Shown: positions 36,401-47,900 of the stretch, in pieces
Numbering within the stretch: position 1 is the first letter of the stretch
Layout of the letters: every line of letters starts with the position of its first letter
Assembly: GCA_021397835.1 (NCBI GenBank)
Contig: JAJFZO010000581.1
Span: forward strand, 806,001 to 870,000
Direction: 5' to 3'
Length of the DNA stretch: 64,000 nucleotides
DNA from: Moringa oleifera
Lineage: Eukaryota > Streptophyta > Magnoliopsida > Brassicales > Moringaceae
The notes under the pieces: generated by a model
The model's database searches: none
What the model saw: only the letters and a program-made list of their open reading frames with translations
Told to the model about the DNA's origin: nothing
Made by a program: the position numbers and the translations under genes

Positions 36401-37344
36401 TAGATAACTAAAAGTGTGATTTTTAGAGTTGCAATGTAGCACCACAAAACTGTACCCAGCAGTCACGACCTTCAAAGAAAAGGAATAAAATGGTAAAGTA
36501 GCAAAAACCACATATTTAGCAACATTATAAACAAGATGTTTGCAAGACTTCAAAGAGGGGGGGGCGGGCGGGGGGAGGCGGGGGGGGGGGGAAGATGTGG
36601 CACGTATAAGAGGGAAATTACCAAAGTATACTAGTCACATTTAAACAAGACTCAAAAGCCATTGAGCAAGCATTTGAGGAAAAGTTCATGATCGGATCCC
36701 ATTCAAACAATTTGATGGATGGGGGAAAAAAAAAACATAAAGCCACTTTTGTACCCAAGGCAATCAAGAAAACCATAGAAGAAGACTTGTACAGGAACAT
36801 GAAGGAGGAGAATTGTCCTGTAGCCAAAAAAAAAATCCAGAACAGTGCAATATGGTAGCAACAGTTTTGGAATTTTTTTAAAATCCACATCTCTTCAATC
36901 CCTTAGCAGAGGTTAAGCTCATTTCACTGTAGTACACCAAATTAGCAACTGTCACGAGTTAAAACAATCACATACCAGGAAGCTTACCATTTTAACAATC
37001 TTATAGAAAATTAGATCCATATTCTTTATTTCTTACCTGGTCCCTTGGTTTGCAGTAAATCACCCAAATTGTTTGCTTAAAGTCACATTAGCTACCCTCA
37101 GAGTGACAGATTGCCCACAGAATTCTCAAATCCTCAAAAGAAATTCATCAAATTAAGGAACAAGCACACAAACTGACAAACAAAGCAGGATAGCAAACAA
37201 ACAAATCAACATACACGGACACAAAAACTACCTAGCAAGAGCTGGTCGCTTTCGCTCCGGCTGCTGCTCCTCTTCCCCTTCCAGGCTCCTCTTCCCTCTA
37301 CTCATACTATTAGTTCTCTCCATATATCTCGTCTGCCTCTGCAT
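30489..37344 (-). CDS. CBP60: calmodulin-binding protein 60 (CBP60) transcription factor
   Basis: Eight exons on minus: 37344-37232, 36163-36088, 35323-35265, 34653-34160, 34030-33870, 33791-33588, 32687-32459, 31078-30489; 641 residues. The start [14 protein letters not shown] is typical of the clade including CBP60B; the frame is open further up but without family similarity. The N-terminal region [20 protein letters not shown] leads into the conserved CBP60 DNA-binding core encoded by exons 4-6 ([20 protein letters not shown] to [18 protein letters not shown]). The C-terminus has a basic amphipathic calmodulin-binding segment ([20 protein letters not shown]) before the acidic end. CBP60 proteins are calcium/calmodulin-linked nuclear transcription factors governing salicylic-acid immunity and growth. 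The C-terminal site argues against the CBP60g/SARD1 subgroups. Introns 2 and 3 hold a G10 tract and a longer G-rich tract seen on plus. Confidence 0.93.
32883..32903. repeat. GA microsatellite in CBP60 intron 6
   Basis: About ten GA units on plus inside the intron between exons 6 and 7. No other function is apparent. Confidence 0.8.
36557..36591. repeat. G-rich low-complexity tract in CBP60 intron 1
   Basis: Thirty-five bases on plus are almost all G, broken by single C or A residues, making several G runs that could form a G-quadruplex on plus. The gene is on minus, so its pre-mRNA carries the C-rich complement. A separate G10 run is at 35152-35161 in intron 3. Confidence 0.9.
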
Positions 37345-38992
37345 TCTCCCAAGTCCCAAAAAAACCCTAATTCCCCAGATCTGCAAAACGAAATACACCA
37401 CAAATTTCACTGAGATATGGCACACAGACTCACGAATCAGACTTGACATCTGATCAAAATCCCCCAAAGTTCCGCTCAAACCGAAACCCTACTCCCCGAA
37501 TTCAACAGCAAAAGTAACACTAAAGTCAGCAAGAAAAAATTTTCCAAATTCCCTCCGCGACCTAACGAACGGAAAAGGAAAAAGTGAGGGGAAAAAGTAA
37601 TGGAAGAAACCTGAGGAAAAAATTTAGACGAAGTAAGTCCAGTTTGGAGACAGACAATACAAGAGAAAATCGAGACACTTACAAAGTGAGGTAAAGATAG
37701 CTATGAGTGTCCTGTTTGCAGTCTCTATTTGGTCAAGACTTTCATTTATCATTAGTCTCCTCTGGCGACTATTAGGCTTTTAGCTAGAGCAGTAATGATC
37801 AGGTGAACTGCGATCCACCGTGCTGCACCCGAAAGTCAAAGAAAGAGAGCAACTCTTGGCGTAATTTTGCGGCTGATTGATTGATTACCGTAGTTAACCT
37901 GGGCTCTGTGGCTGCGGATATTTACAGGAGGATGGTTAATTGAGTTTTGGGGGTCTCGTTTTCTGTTATTGGTCCGTTTCGTTCGGGATTGTCCGATGCG
38001 ATTAGTCAGAGAATCGTGACCGCACATTTTATCGCCCATGTCAGCTAAAGAGTGAAGCTGTTTTCTTTATTGTCGACGTCACCTTTTCCGTGTGCACAGA
38101 CGTCACTCATCCAATTGGCTCCAACCTCTCTTTTTCTTATCTTTCTCATTCTACTTTTTTCTCTTTTCATAGATGCTACAAGGACAGATAAAATCTGACA
38201 CATATTTGCCTAAAATTTTGCCATGGAGCTAGATCAAATCCTGACATGTTTTGGGGTCCATGGCCTTTTTACCTCTCAGATATTAATGTAATCATAATCA
38301 CATAGAGTCCACCATTCAATTACAAGCAATATATATATTAAAAGATTTTAACATTTTTAGTTATATCTGCTCATAAACTATAAGTAAACAAACTTTGATT
38401 TGTGAATTAGATCCAAAATTTGGATTCCTAAGATCAATGAAGATTTTTCTAGTAGATAACTTCCAAGACCTCAAAGAAGCATTCTCCAATCCAAAGGCCA
38501 GGGTTATGAAAAAAAATATATAATATTTCATTCCACTAAAATAGAGCATTGTTGGTGCATTTAATTCCATAATCTCTTATGTGCAGAAACAAATTAAAAA
38601 TGCATTATAAGAGATACAGCCACTATCATGTTAGCATCTTAGATTTTTTATGCAGGATCTCACCAATACTCTTTCGCCAGCTTTTTATCAAGTTCACTTT
38701 CCTGTTGGCCGTACATCACCTTCCATTAGCTAAAATGGGCAGATAAAATGACCCACTTTGGGCATGAACATGGTTCAAATTGAAATGATGCCCTCAGAGT
38801 TAGATGAAACAGAAGATGCATTTTTAAACAGCTGGATTGGACTTAAAGTTTGATGTGAAGCTGCTCCAAGACATGCAAGAGGTTGATTAGCTAGACAGCA
38901 ACTCAAATACTCATCCATTCAGTCATCATAGTCCTAATAACATGGAACTAAAGAGTTTTATAAGAGAAAACTTAAAACTAATTTATTGACTC
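37345..38992. other. CBP60 leader/promoter and BIO3-BIO1 3' region
   Basis: 37345 to about 37700 is probably CBP60 5' UTR, with CCAAAAAAACCCTAA-like sequence near 37355. Further right is promoter DNA, then AT-rich sequence leading to the 3' end of the biotin gene. The open frame 37836-38039 has no recognisable homology. Confidence 0.5.
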
Positions 38993-41900
38993 TCACAAAG
39001 AGCAAGAACTCAATTCACCTTTCATTTGGCTGAACTCTTCAAGTCTTCTATGGAGCTTGACAAGTAGTTGTCTGCAGATAGCAGGAGATGTGCAGGGCCC
39101 ACACATGAGGTAAATGACATTACCCAGAGGCCTCATGTAAATACCATCTTCGCGGAGCATTTGAAGAAGAGACCTTGCATACAGCGATCCATACCTAAAA
39201 CAAGATGCATTTTCAAATCACTTTTAACAAAAGGAGATTGAATACTTGAAAAATCAAATATTTGATTTTATAAAGCAGGGATATCTTGAGGGGACTCTAC
39301 TATAAAAGGGGAGAATATGCCACGTTTTCATATATACAATATAAGCAATTGCCTTTGGTCCATTGTATTGCAATGGGACCTCCATGCTTCTGCCTACTAA
39401 TTGTTAAGCAGTATAACCTTTCACAGCAACTAGGAAACTTTGCCAAAGTGCACCTCATGTAACCATGAAATACTTCCAGATAGAGAAAAATGTTCGAAAG
39501 AATATGCTAAAATGAATCATTACCCAGCATTGGAGCCGTCAGCTTGTAGTTCTAGGGCCACGAGAGTTCCCAATGCAACCACTCTTTTCACAGCAGGATG
39601 TAATGAAATCTGTTGCACCAGTTCCATATCCCATAACTGCACGTACTTTAATGCAAAATTATTAGATGGAAATCAAAACCAGTCAAACCAAGATCATTCT
39701 GCAGTTAGCAGGAGTATTGAATGTTTCTCCAAAGTTCCATGGTGCAGAGAAAGCAAGTAATGTAGTTGCTACAAATTTCTTAGCTATATCTTTTGAGTGA
39801 ATTGGTTGGAATATTATCCACCAATTAATCTCAGTCATCAGGGAACCTACATGACTATTTTTAATGATAATAAATGTTATTTGAAGGCGTCAAGGGCATT
39901 TTCAGCTGCAAATGCATGGTTGCCAAAGACACTGTCTATAATCTCCAGCTAGTAACTTATCCACCTACATTCCAATTACATAGAATAAAAAAACACTAGA
40001 AATCAAGAAAAGGAAAAAGAGGTTACAACCTACAGCTACTAATAGACTTCATCAAATTATATCAGTTTGGTTTTAATGTGATCATACTTTTCATAGAGAA
40101 CTTGAGGAATATAAATTATCATTTGAAGCTTTCCTCCCCTCACCCCTGCTTTTGACTTGTTTTTCTTCTCTTTTATGGCTGATATAATGAAGTCCTGTTA
40201 AGAAATTAGCATTAGCCAAACCAGATAAAAAGGGGGCTATCAAATATATGGTCTCCCAATGAAGGTTGAAGGCACACTAGAGTGACATTATGCAACTAAG
40301 TGCTAGGCCTAGGCCCTGCATTGACATCACCACGCATCCAGGAAAGCCTAGCTCTAGAGGACCATGCCTTGGGCTAGGCACAAGGGAGGGCAAACCTAGA
40401 GTTAAAGGCACACTAGAGTGATGGTTACAGGCATACTAGAGTGACATTATGCAACTAAGTGCCAGGCCTAGCCCCTGCATTGACATCACCAAGCATCAGG
40501 ACAAACCTAGCTCTAGAGGACCTTGCCTTGGGCTAGGCACAAGGCCCATAAAAAGAATGCCTCAAACTTTTTTTATTCTATTTTTATGAATGCTACATCA
40601 ATTTTCTTACAGTTTCTCTATTGATTTGCATTACTACAATAGTAACTTCCAGCTGCATCACATCTCTTGTCAAGATCCTACATACTCCCCATCAAGCCTA
40701 GATAGTCAATGGTATATCAAGCTTATTAAATTTTAGTTTTCCATTGTCTTAATCTTATTCAATGGAAAATTTGGATTTTTTTCATTTTAGACAATGAGTT
40801 GTACACTTTGAGGTGATTCCACCAATGTGATTTATGTATCAATGCACTAAAAGCCTTAAACTAAGTCCAGATCAGTAATAACAAGTTTGCAGATTAGATA
40901 GTTATGACAATACTTGACAATGTTTGTTTGATAACCATTATTAACATGTCTATGCATTTTAGCAAATTTGAAGCACATAATATACTAATATACTATCTTG
41001 TTACCAGAAAGTAAAAGCTAAATAATAGACTATACTATGACAACTCATGGAAACTGCAGGAATTACTGATGAATCAGAGTGAAAAGCGAAGACAATATGC
41101 TTGACAAACCTCCCCAAGCGATCTCCTTTCTGAAGTGATATTAAGGTTCGTTAGCGGATCTTTGAACCATTTCATGGACCTAACAGCTGCTGAACACCCC
41201 ATAGCATGTGCAGAGTATGAGTGTCCGTGTAACAGGGCTTTGAGCTACAACCAAATTTGAATGGATGTAAGTGATTAGTTTATACATAGAAGGCACAAAA
41301 GGACATGTTTGAAACAGATGATCTCATAATTAGAAGTTTCAGATTATGAGCAAAGAGATAAAACCCCTGGAGGGGCACTCCCAACAGAAAAACTTTGAAA
41401 GATAAGAGAAGAAAATTAGGATTCACAAAAGAAAACTTTCATAATCTATTAGTCTTTACTGCTGGTTTTCTTCCCAAGTAAACAACAGAAAAGAAATGCA
41501 TCTTGGTGTGAATAGTCTGCAGTTAAAAGCAAAAAGCTTCCTACCTCTTTGTAGAAGATTTAAATTCCTAAAATTCAAAAGTTTGAAGAAATCTGACACA
41601 GACATCATTACCATAATTAAAGTAAGACCATATAGGAATTTCAAGCAAGGCCATTATTACCTAAGTTCATGCATAGAATCATGGTAATGATTTAAGGTCA
41701 AACTAGAAGGAAATTGGAGATGACAAAGGCAAGCTTCTGACACAAGTACTATATCAAGTATAACGCAATTCCAAACGGCACTTGCTTTTGCTTCTTTACT
41801 CATTTCCAGGTCATATAGACCTTGCTTAAATATCAAACAATATAATTGCATTTTCAACTACAGAATTAGGTCAGAAGTCAATGATACATATTTAAGTAAG

Positions 41901-44900
41901 TGTATATTAAGGCTGAACTAACCAATGACTCTTTCATGTTTTCTTCCGCAAGAGCATGAATAAATAAAGTAAATGAAGCAATTTGAACTACACTACGTGT
42001 CACCAAATGTCAACCAACGTTGCAGCTAACTTTTATGCATGGTTGATACTAAAGAAATAACTTCATAGAAGGCTTCGATTTAGGTGCATAAGAAACTACT
42101 TCAAATATTCAAACATCAATTCTGATTGCTCCCTTTTCACATATATAAAGTTCAGAGTGAAATCCAAACAAGAATGTCATCATGGCTACTTCTTTTCATT
42201 AAAACATCCAGTAACAATATTACCTTTGACTCTCCAGTAAATGAATCAAAAATAGCTTCTGTCGCCAGAGTGGCAGCTAAAGGAATGACCCCACCAGTCA
42301 TTAGCTTCCCAAAGCAGGCTATGTCAGGTAGACAACCAAGCAGTTCAGCAGCAGTCTAGTAAAACACCAATAAACTTTGAGCAGCTTCTACTAAAATATG
42401 ATTGAACAAGACGCAAAAGCAATGGGAATGAATTGCAAGAAAAGATCAACTGACCTCTGTCCCTAATCGCCAGAAACCCGTAAAAACTTCATCAAATACA
42501 ACTGGAATTTTTCGGCTTTGGCACTCATGGACAAGTAACCGCTGGAAAAGCGGATCAATCATATGCATTCCCCCAGCAGCTTGTATAACTACAAACATAA
42601 AATCCACTGAATTAGATGACAAACTGAATTCAAGGATATTACAGGTACATGTCAATGTAAGCAAGGCATATCATCAATGCAAAAACCTGATCAAGAAAAC
42701 CTCTCTTCCCTACTTGTGGGTAAAGACCATAAGGAGCCAGTGGTACAACAAAGCAACCACACATAGTCCAGAGTCTATTGTAGCAAGCATATCCAATCCA
42801 TAGCAGAAATAACCCAGAAATAGAACTACCAAAGAAGAAAAGGCTCTGGAAAGATACATCAAAATATATTTTGCCATCAGATGAACAAAAAGATTGGGAA
42901 CCTGCACTATTGACACAATCTGGTACTTACATCCTCAAAAATCCCATAATGACATACAAGTTAAGTTTATAAAAACTCTAAAATTATCTGATAATACACA
43001 TCATTACAGTTAGCAGACTACAGAATGATGCAGGTAAAGGTTCTGATTGATTAAGACTCAGAAAATTCATTTGCGACTAGGAGATCTTTGTCTTATTTCT
43101 CTTGAAAGCCTTCTGTACTCTTTCAGAAACTGCAATTAGTGAGCTTAGGAAACCATGAAATCAATTATTGGAGAAAGACATCTCAAGGATGGGATAACCG
43201 TTTACCAAACGGGACATGAAACACCTAAATCTAGCATTGAATTCATTTCCAACAGCTAAGTCTCAGTAGGATGGGGCTTGACATTTCATGTCTACAAGTA
43301 GGACAATAAGTCATCAGATAGCACAATTAATCTTAGCAGTGACCTAAAAATTGAATGGGTAGTTATTATTCTCTTGCCTGGTTCCATAATCACTGCTCCA
43401 ATATGGCTGGATCCTCTTGATTCAGAATACTGCAATAACTGTTGTGATATAAATGATGAATAAATTCCAGCAAGATCTGACTTGTCTCTGCTCTTATTAA
43501 AAATTTCACCACGCGTTCTAAAGGCTGTAAAAGTTGAAACATGTTAGACTAGAATTACTTAATTGGAAATGATGAATACAAGCAACCAAAAGTGGACAAG
43601 AGGTCTCACTTACTCTTATCTTCAAGTTTCAGAGTTTCAAAGATCAAATTTTCAGGTAAGCAAAGATTCCATGCACTATCGCACATAAAGACTGTAGGAG
43701 GATCCAGAAAGAGGCCTCTTCCAGTATACCTGTACAATTCACTAGTTCAGAATACTACCGTGGTGGTTTCCTTTCTATTGTTCATTCTCTTCTCCCAGTC
43801 AACCAAGAATATAATATACATAAAGCAGTATTCTTGAAGATTTTCAAGTACTTTCTTGTTCTAATTGCTACAAGACTAAGGAATGAATCTGATAATTGAT
43901 TTAAATTGGGAAAAATAATAATACATTTTGCCCTTTATGCTAAATCATTCTTCCAAAACGCAGCTCAGCTCAATGATCCAAACCCATGGAACCATCTCCA
44001 ACTCACTAACTCCTTGTGTCACAAATAAGATGTACAATGCTTACAACTAATAATTTGAAGTTTTGAATGGTGTCCGACAAACTTTAGCAAAAGCTGGACC
44101 TTCGACATCAACACATGTTGCCCAATTTCGCCAACTTATAAGCATATGAAAGCAGTTCAGAAGTCAAGCCTCACAAAAGAAAGAAAATCGGAATCTCTTT
44201 TATAAATGATTTTGGGAGAAAACATCCTACCATGGCTGCTGGAGGAACCCTGTATAGCATGATGGTGATTGTGCTTCCATAGCTCCCAGAGTGTCACCAT
44301 GATAAGATCCTTTGAGTGCTAGGACCTGAAATAATTACTCCACCAAATTATTGACATTCATATATTAAGCATGGATGGAAACTCTTGGCTTAAGTATGGA
44401 AGAAAAGTAAGTTCAAATCATAATAGTAAACAGAAATTAACTGAAGCACTGCCCAACAACTTCAACTAACAAAGCCAAGCATAGCCTTTGTCATAAGAAA
44501 CAATTACAGAATATGACTTAAATTACATATTCTCAATCATATGATCACGTGTTCAACATTTTATGCATAATATACCGAAAAGTTTTACGTGATCATGAAA
44601 AAGAATGCATCATCAATGAGGCATTTGAATTCCAAAATAGAGCCTCTACCACACTGCTTTTAACTTTCGAGAGAGAGAACAAGCTATACTTTCATGAGTT
44701 TCTAAAAGGAATTAAATATTAGATGTGTATATAATACTGTCACAACAAAATTGATCAGCATTAAAGTTCATTTTGTCATCCCATAGAAAAGTTCAATTGA
44801 CTTTTACAATGTCACTGTTCCCACTACCAATCTCAAGGAAGAGAAAATGGAGTGATCCACAATTAATTAATCAATAGATCTAGAGAAAATTATTTAGCAT

Positions 44901-47900
44901 CTTACTTAAAAAAAGAAAAGTGCTTTACTATACATACGTAAGTGAAGGTAAAAAGGATATCAGATGCTAACCTTTAGCTCAATATATTTTTTTTCAGCCT
45001 CATCATTCTTTTGAAAATCTGAAACAATTCCATGATCCAAACAAAATTTACGGAATGCCATCTTGAGAGCAATTTCAATTGCTGTAGATCCATTATCTGA
45101 AAAATATGCCCGAGAAGCCCAACCTGCAGATGACCAATCCCACTCCCTAAATACATGTGTTTCCGTGAATAAAATTCAGAACCAGTCCAAAAACGAGGGA
45201 TGCACGATAGACAGGTTGTGACATGATTCAAGAGTATTGAGTGCTATACTGTATTTTTAAGTCTTTAAGAGATCAAATTGTAATAGGGTTGCACTCCTTG
45301 CTGCTTTGGTAAATAAATTTTCTTTGTCATTGAAAAAGAAGCCTTTAATAGATCAAAACAAACCATGAGTAAAAAAAAAAGGCAACCAAAGAGTATTGCA
45401 TAGAAAAACTAATCTTATAAATGAAACCCAAAAAATTTCACAATATTATTATTGACAAGCAAAGTTTCAATCACATTTTAACAGAAACACGAAAAATAGA
45501 GGAAGCCTTTCACAACATTAACCATTTTCAACCCCACCTTGGCTGATCTTGGAACCAAACAGAACTATAAATTCCGAGAGTCTGATGATGATACAAAAAT
45601 TTGTTCAGACTGCTTCAATGGTCTAATAATAATATCAAAGTTCAGAAAACATCAGGGGAAGTTGCTGACCTTTTCCCACACCATCGAGCAAAAGCTCTGC
45701 ACATTTTAAGGCTGGTTCATAGACATTCTCAGGGAACATAATATGTCCAAATCTTGCAGCAGCATAAGCCATGTCTCTTGCAAGCTCAGTCTGAAACAAC
45801 CTAAATATATAACCAAGTTAAAGTAAAACTTCAGGCAAGCAATCACTGCATAGAACACAAAAAGGAGATTAAAACTGTAAGCTGAAGACAAAAATTCAGT
45901 ATGACATATTGAAATTACAGGTTGAGAAACAATGCCAGCATGCAGACCATGAATTCAATGAACTAGAGAAGGATATCCACCCAACTGTTTAAGATAACCA
46001 TTGAAAAACAAAGAGATACTAGAAACGTCACGTAAGGTTAAATATTCACCTCATTTCCACTATTGTTCTTTTACCTGATAACTAGTAACAAGAAGACCAC
46101 TCTTTTTATACTATCATTTTTATAAAGCTGCCAACCCCCAATAGAAGTGCACTAACTTATAAACTCAAACCATAGCATTAGCAAATAACTCATCTATCCT
46201 ATGCTATGTGAACACAATGCTATTAAAACACAGAGCAAGCCAAAAGTCTTCTATTACTAAACAGTTTGTAGAAAGCAATGTCCTTTGTTATCCACCAAGG
46301 ACTCTTACTCTCTATGAGTTATAGGTCATTAAGGAAGCAGTCCTAGGCAGAAGCCTGTGATGTAGTACACATTAACATAGTATCCTATTTTGATTAGATA
46401 TCTTAGTTTCTTATTCTTTTAGGTTTTCCATTTCTAGGCTAAGTCAGTTTTTTATTCTTTCAAGTTTTCAATTTAATCAGTTTTCTATTCTTTCAGGTTT
46501 TCCATTTCTAGTTTTTCTATTCTTTCTACGTTTCTTATTCTTAGTTTACTTCTTTGCATTATTTAAAGACTTATTATAATGATTAGAGGCAATTCAATAC
46601 AATTTATCAAATTTTCTTTTAAAATTTTAACCTTCGGGTTTGTTCTTTAATTTAATTTCGCTTCTCTTACAAAGCAAACCTTCCGCTGCAGCAAATTGGT
46701 ATCAAATTAAAAAATTTTACCTTATTCTGATAGCTAATGATAGTTCTAGTGGGATACAAGCCACCAACAACGAATGGTGGTTTAACAAGATCGAGCAACA
46801 ACTTGATGGGATCGAAGGAACCCTTCACAAACTCATGCAGATAATGACTGCAATTATTATGGAAGGAATATGTGATTCCAGGGAGCAAAGACCAAATCAG
46901 CATGACAATATAAAGAATGATGGCCAATAAGACCTAAGTCATGTAGATTTTATTTCAAGGAATTCTAAGATAGCAAATCATGTAGATTTGTAATCTAAAC
47001 ACCAATCACTTATTGACCCAGACTTAAGAGGTCCACAGCAGCTTATGGCAGGCCATGGCGATCAATAACAACACCAAATTGGCTCGAGAATCGATAACAA
47101 AGTCCCAATTCAAGTAAGACCAATCATGAATCATGATTTTCACGAGCATGTTCTGTTATGGGTATATGAATGGCAAAACCGAAGAGCTTCCATATGGTAG
47201 CATGATGGTGAGTTCGAGGTTAGAGATGTCCTTCCATGAGAGGCAACCAGGGCTTTTGACATTCGAGATGACTATTTTCTACCTTTTCAATATGGAGATT
47301 TTTGATGTCAAGGTTCGAAGAATTTTCAACAAAAGTAGCCACGGAGATTGGATTATTCATTTGAAAAAGAAGAAGATTTTAGTTTTAAGGATAAAAATCG
47401 AGATCCACACACTCAGAAATTTAAGACGAAGATAAATTTACCAAGTTTCGATGGTTGATTAAACATTAAAGATTTTCTCGATTGGGTCAGTACTGTTGAA
47501 ACTTTTTTTAATGATTTAAATATTTTAGAAGAAAACAAAGTCAAGCTGGTGATGCGTAAAAGACAAAACCTCTGCTTGGTGGGGACAACTTCAATATAAT
47601 CATCAATGCCAAGCAAAGCACGTGTTCGCACTTGGTCCAAGATGAAGCAATTACTACAAAAACAATTCCCCTCTCAGATGAGTTTTTTTTGCAACCATAA
47701 AACCCGAAGGCGAGTTTTCTTCAAAGTGGAAGGGATTGATGTAATACACATTAACATAGCATCCTATTTTGATTAATGTCCTATTTTGACTAGATATCTT
47801 AGTTTCCTATTCTTTCGGGTTTTTCATTTCTAGTCTAAGTCAGTTTCTTATTCCTTCAAGTTTCCCATTTAGTCAGTTTCCTATTCTTTCAAGTTTCTCA

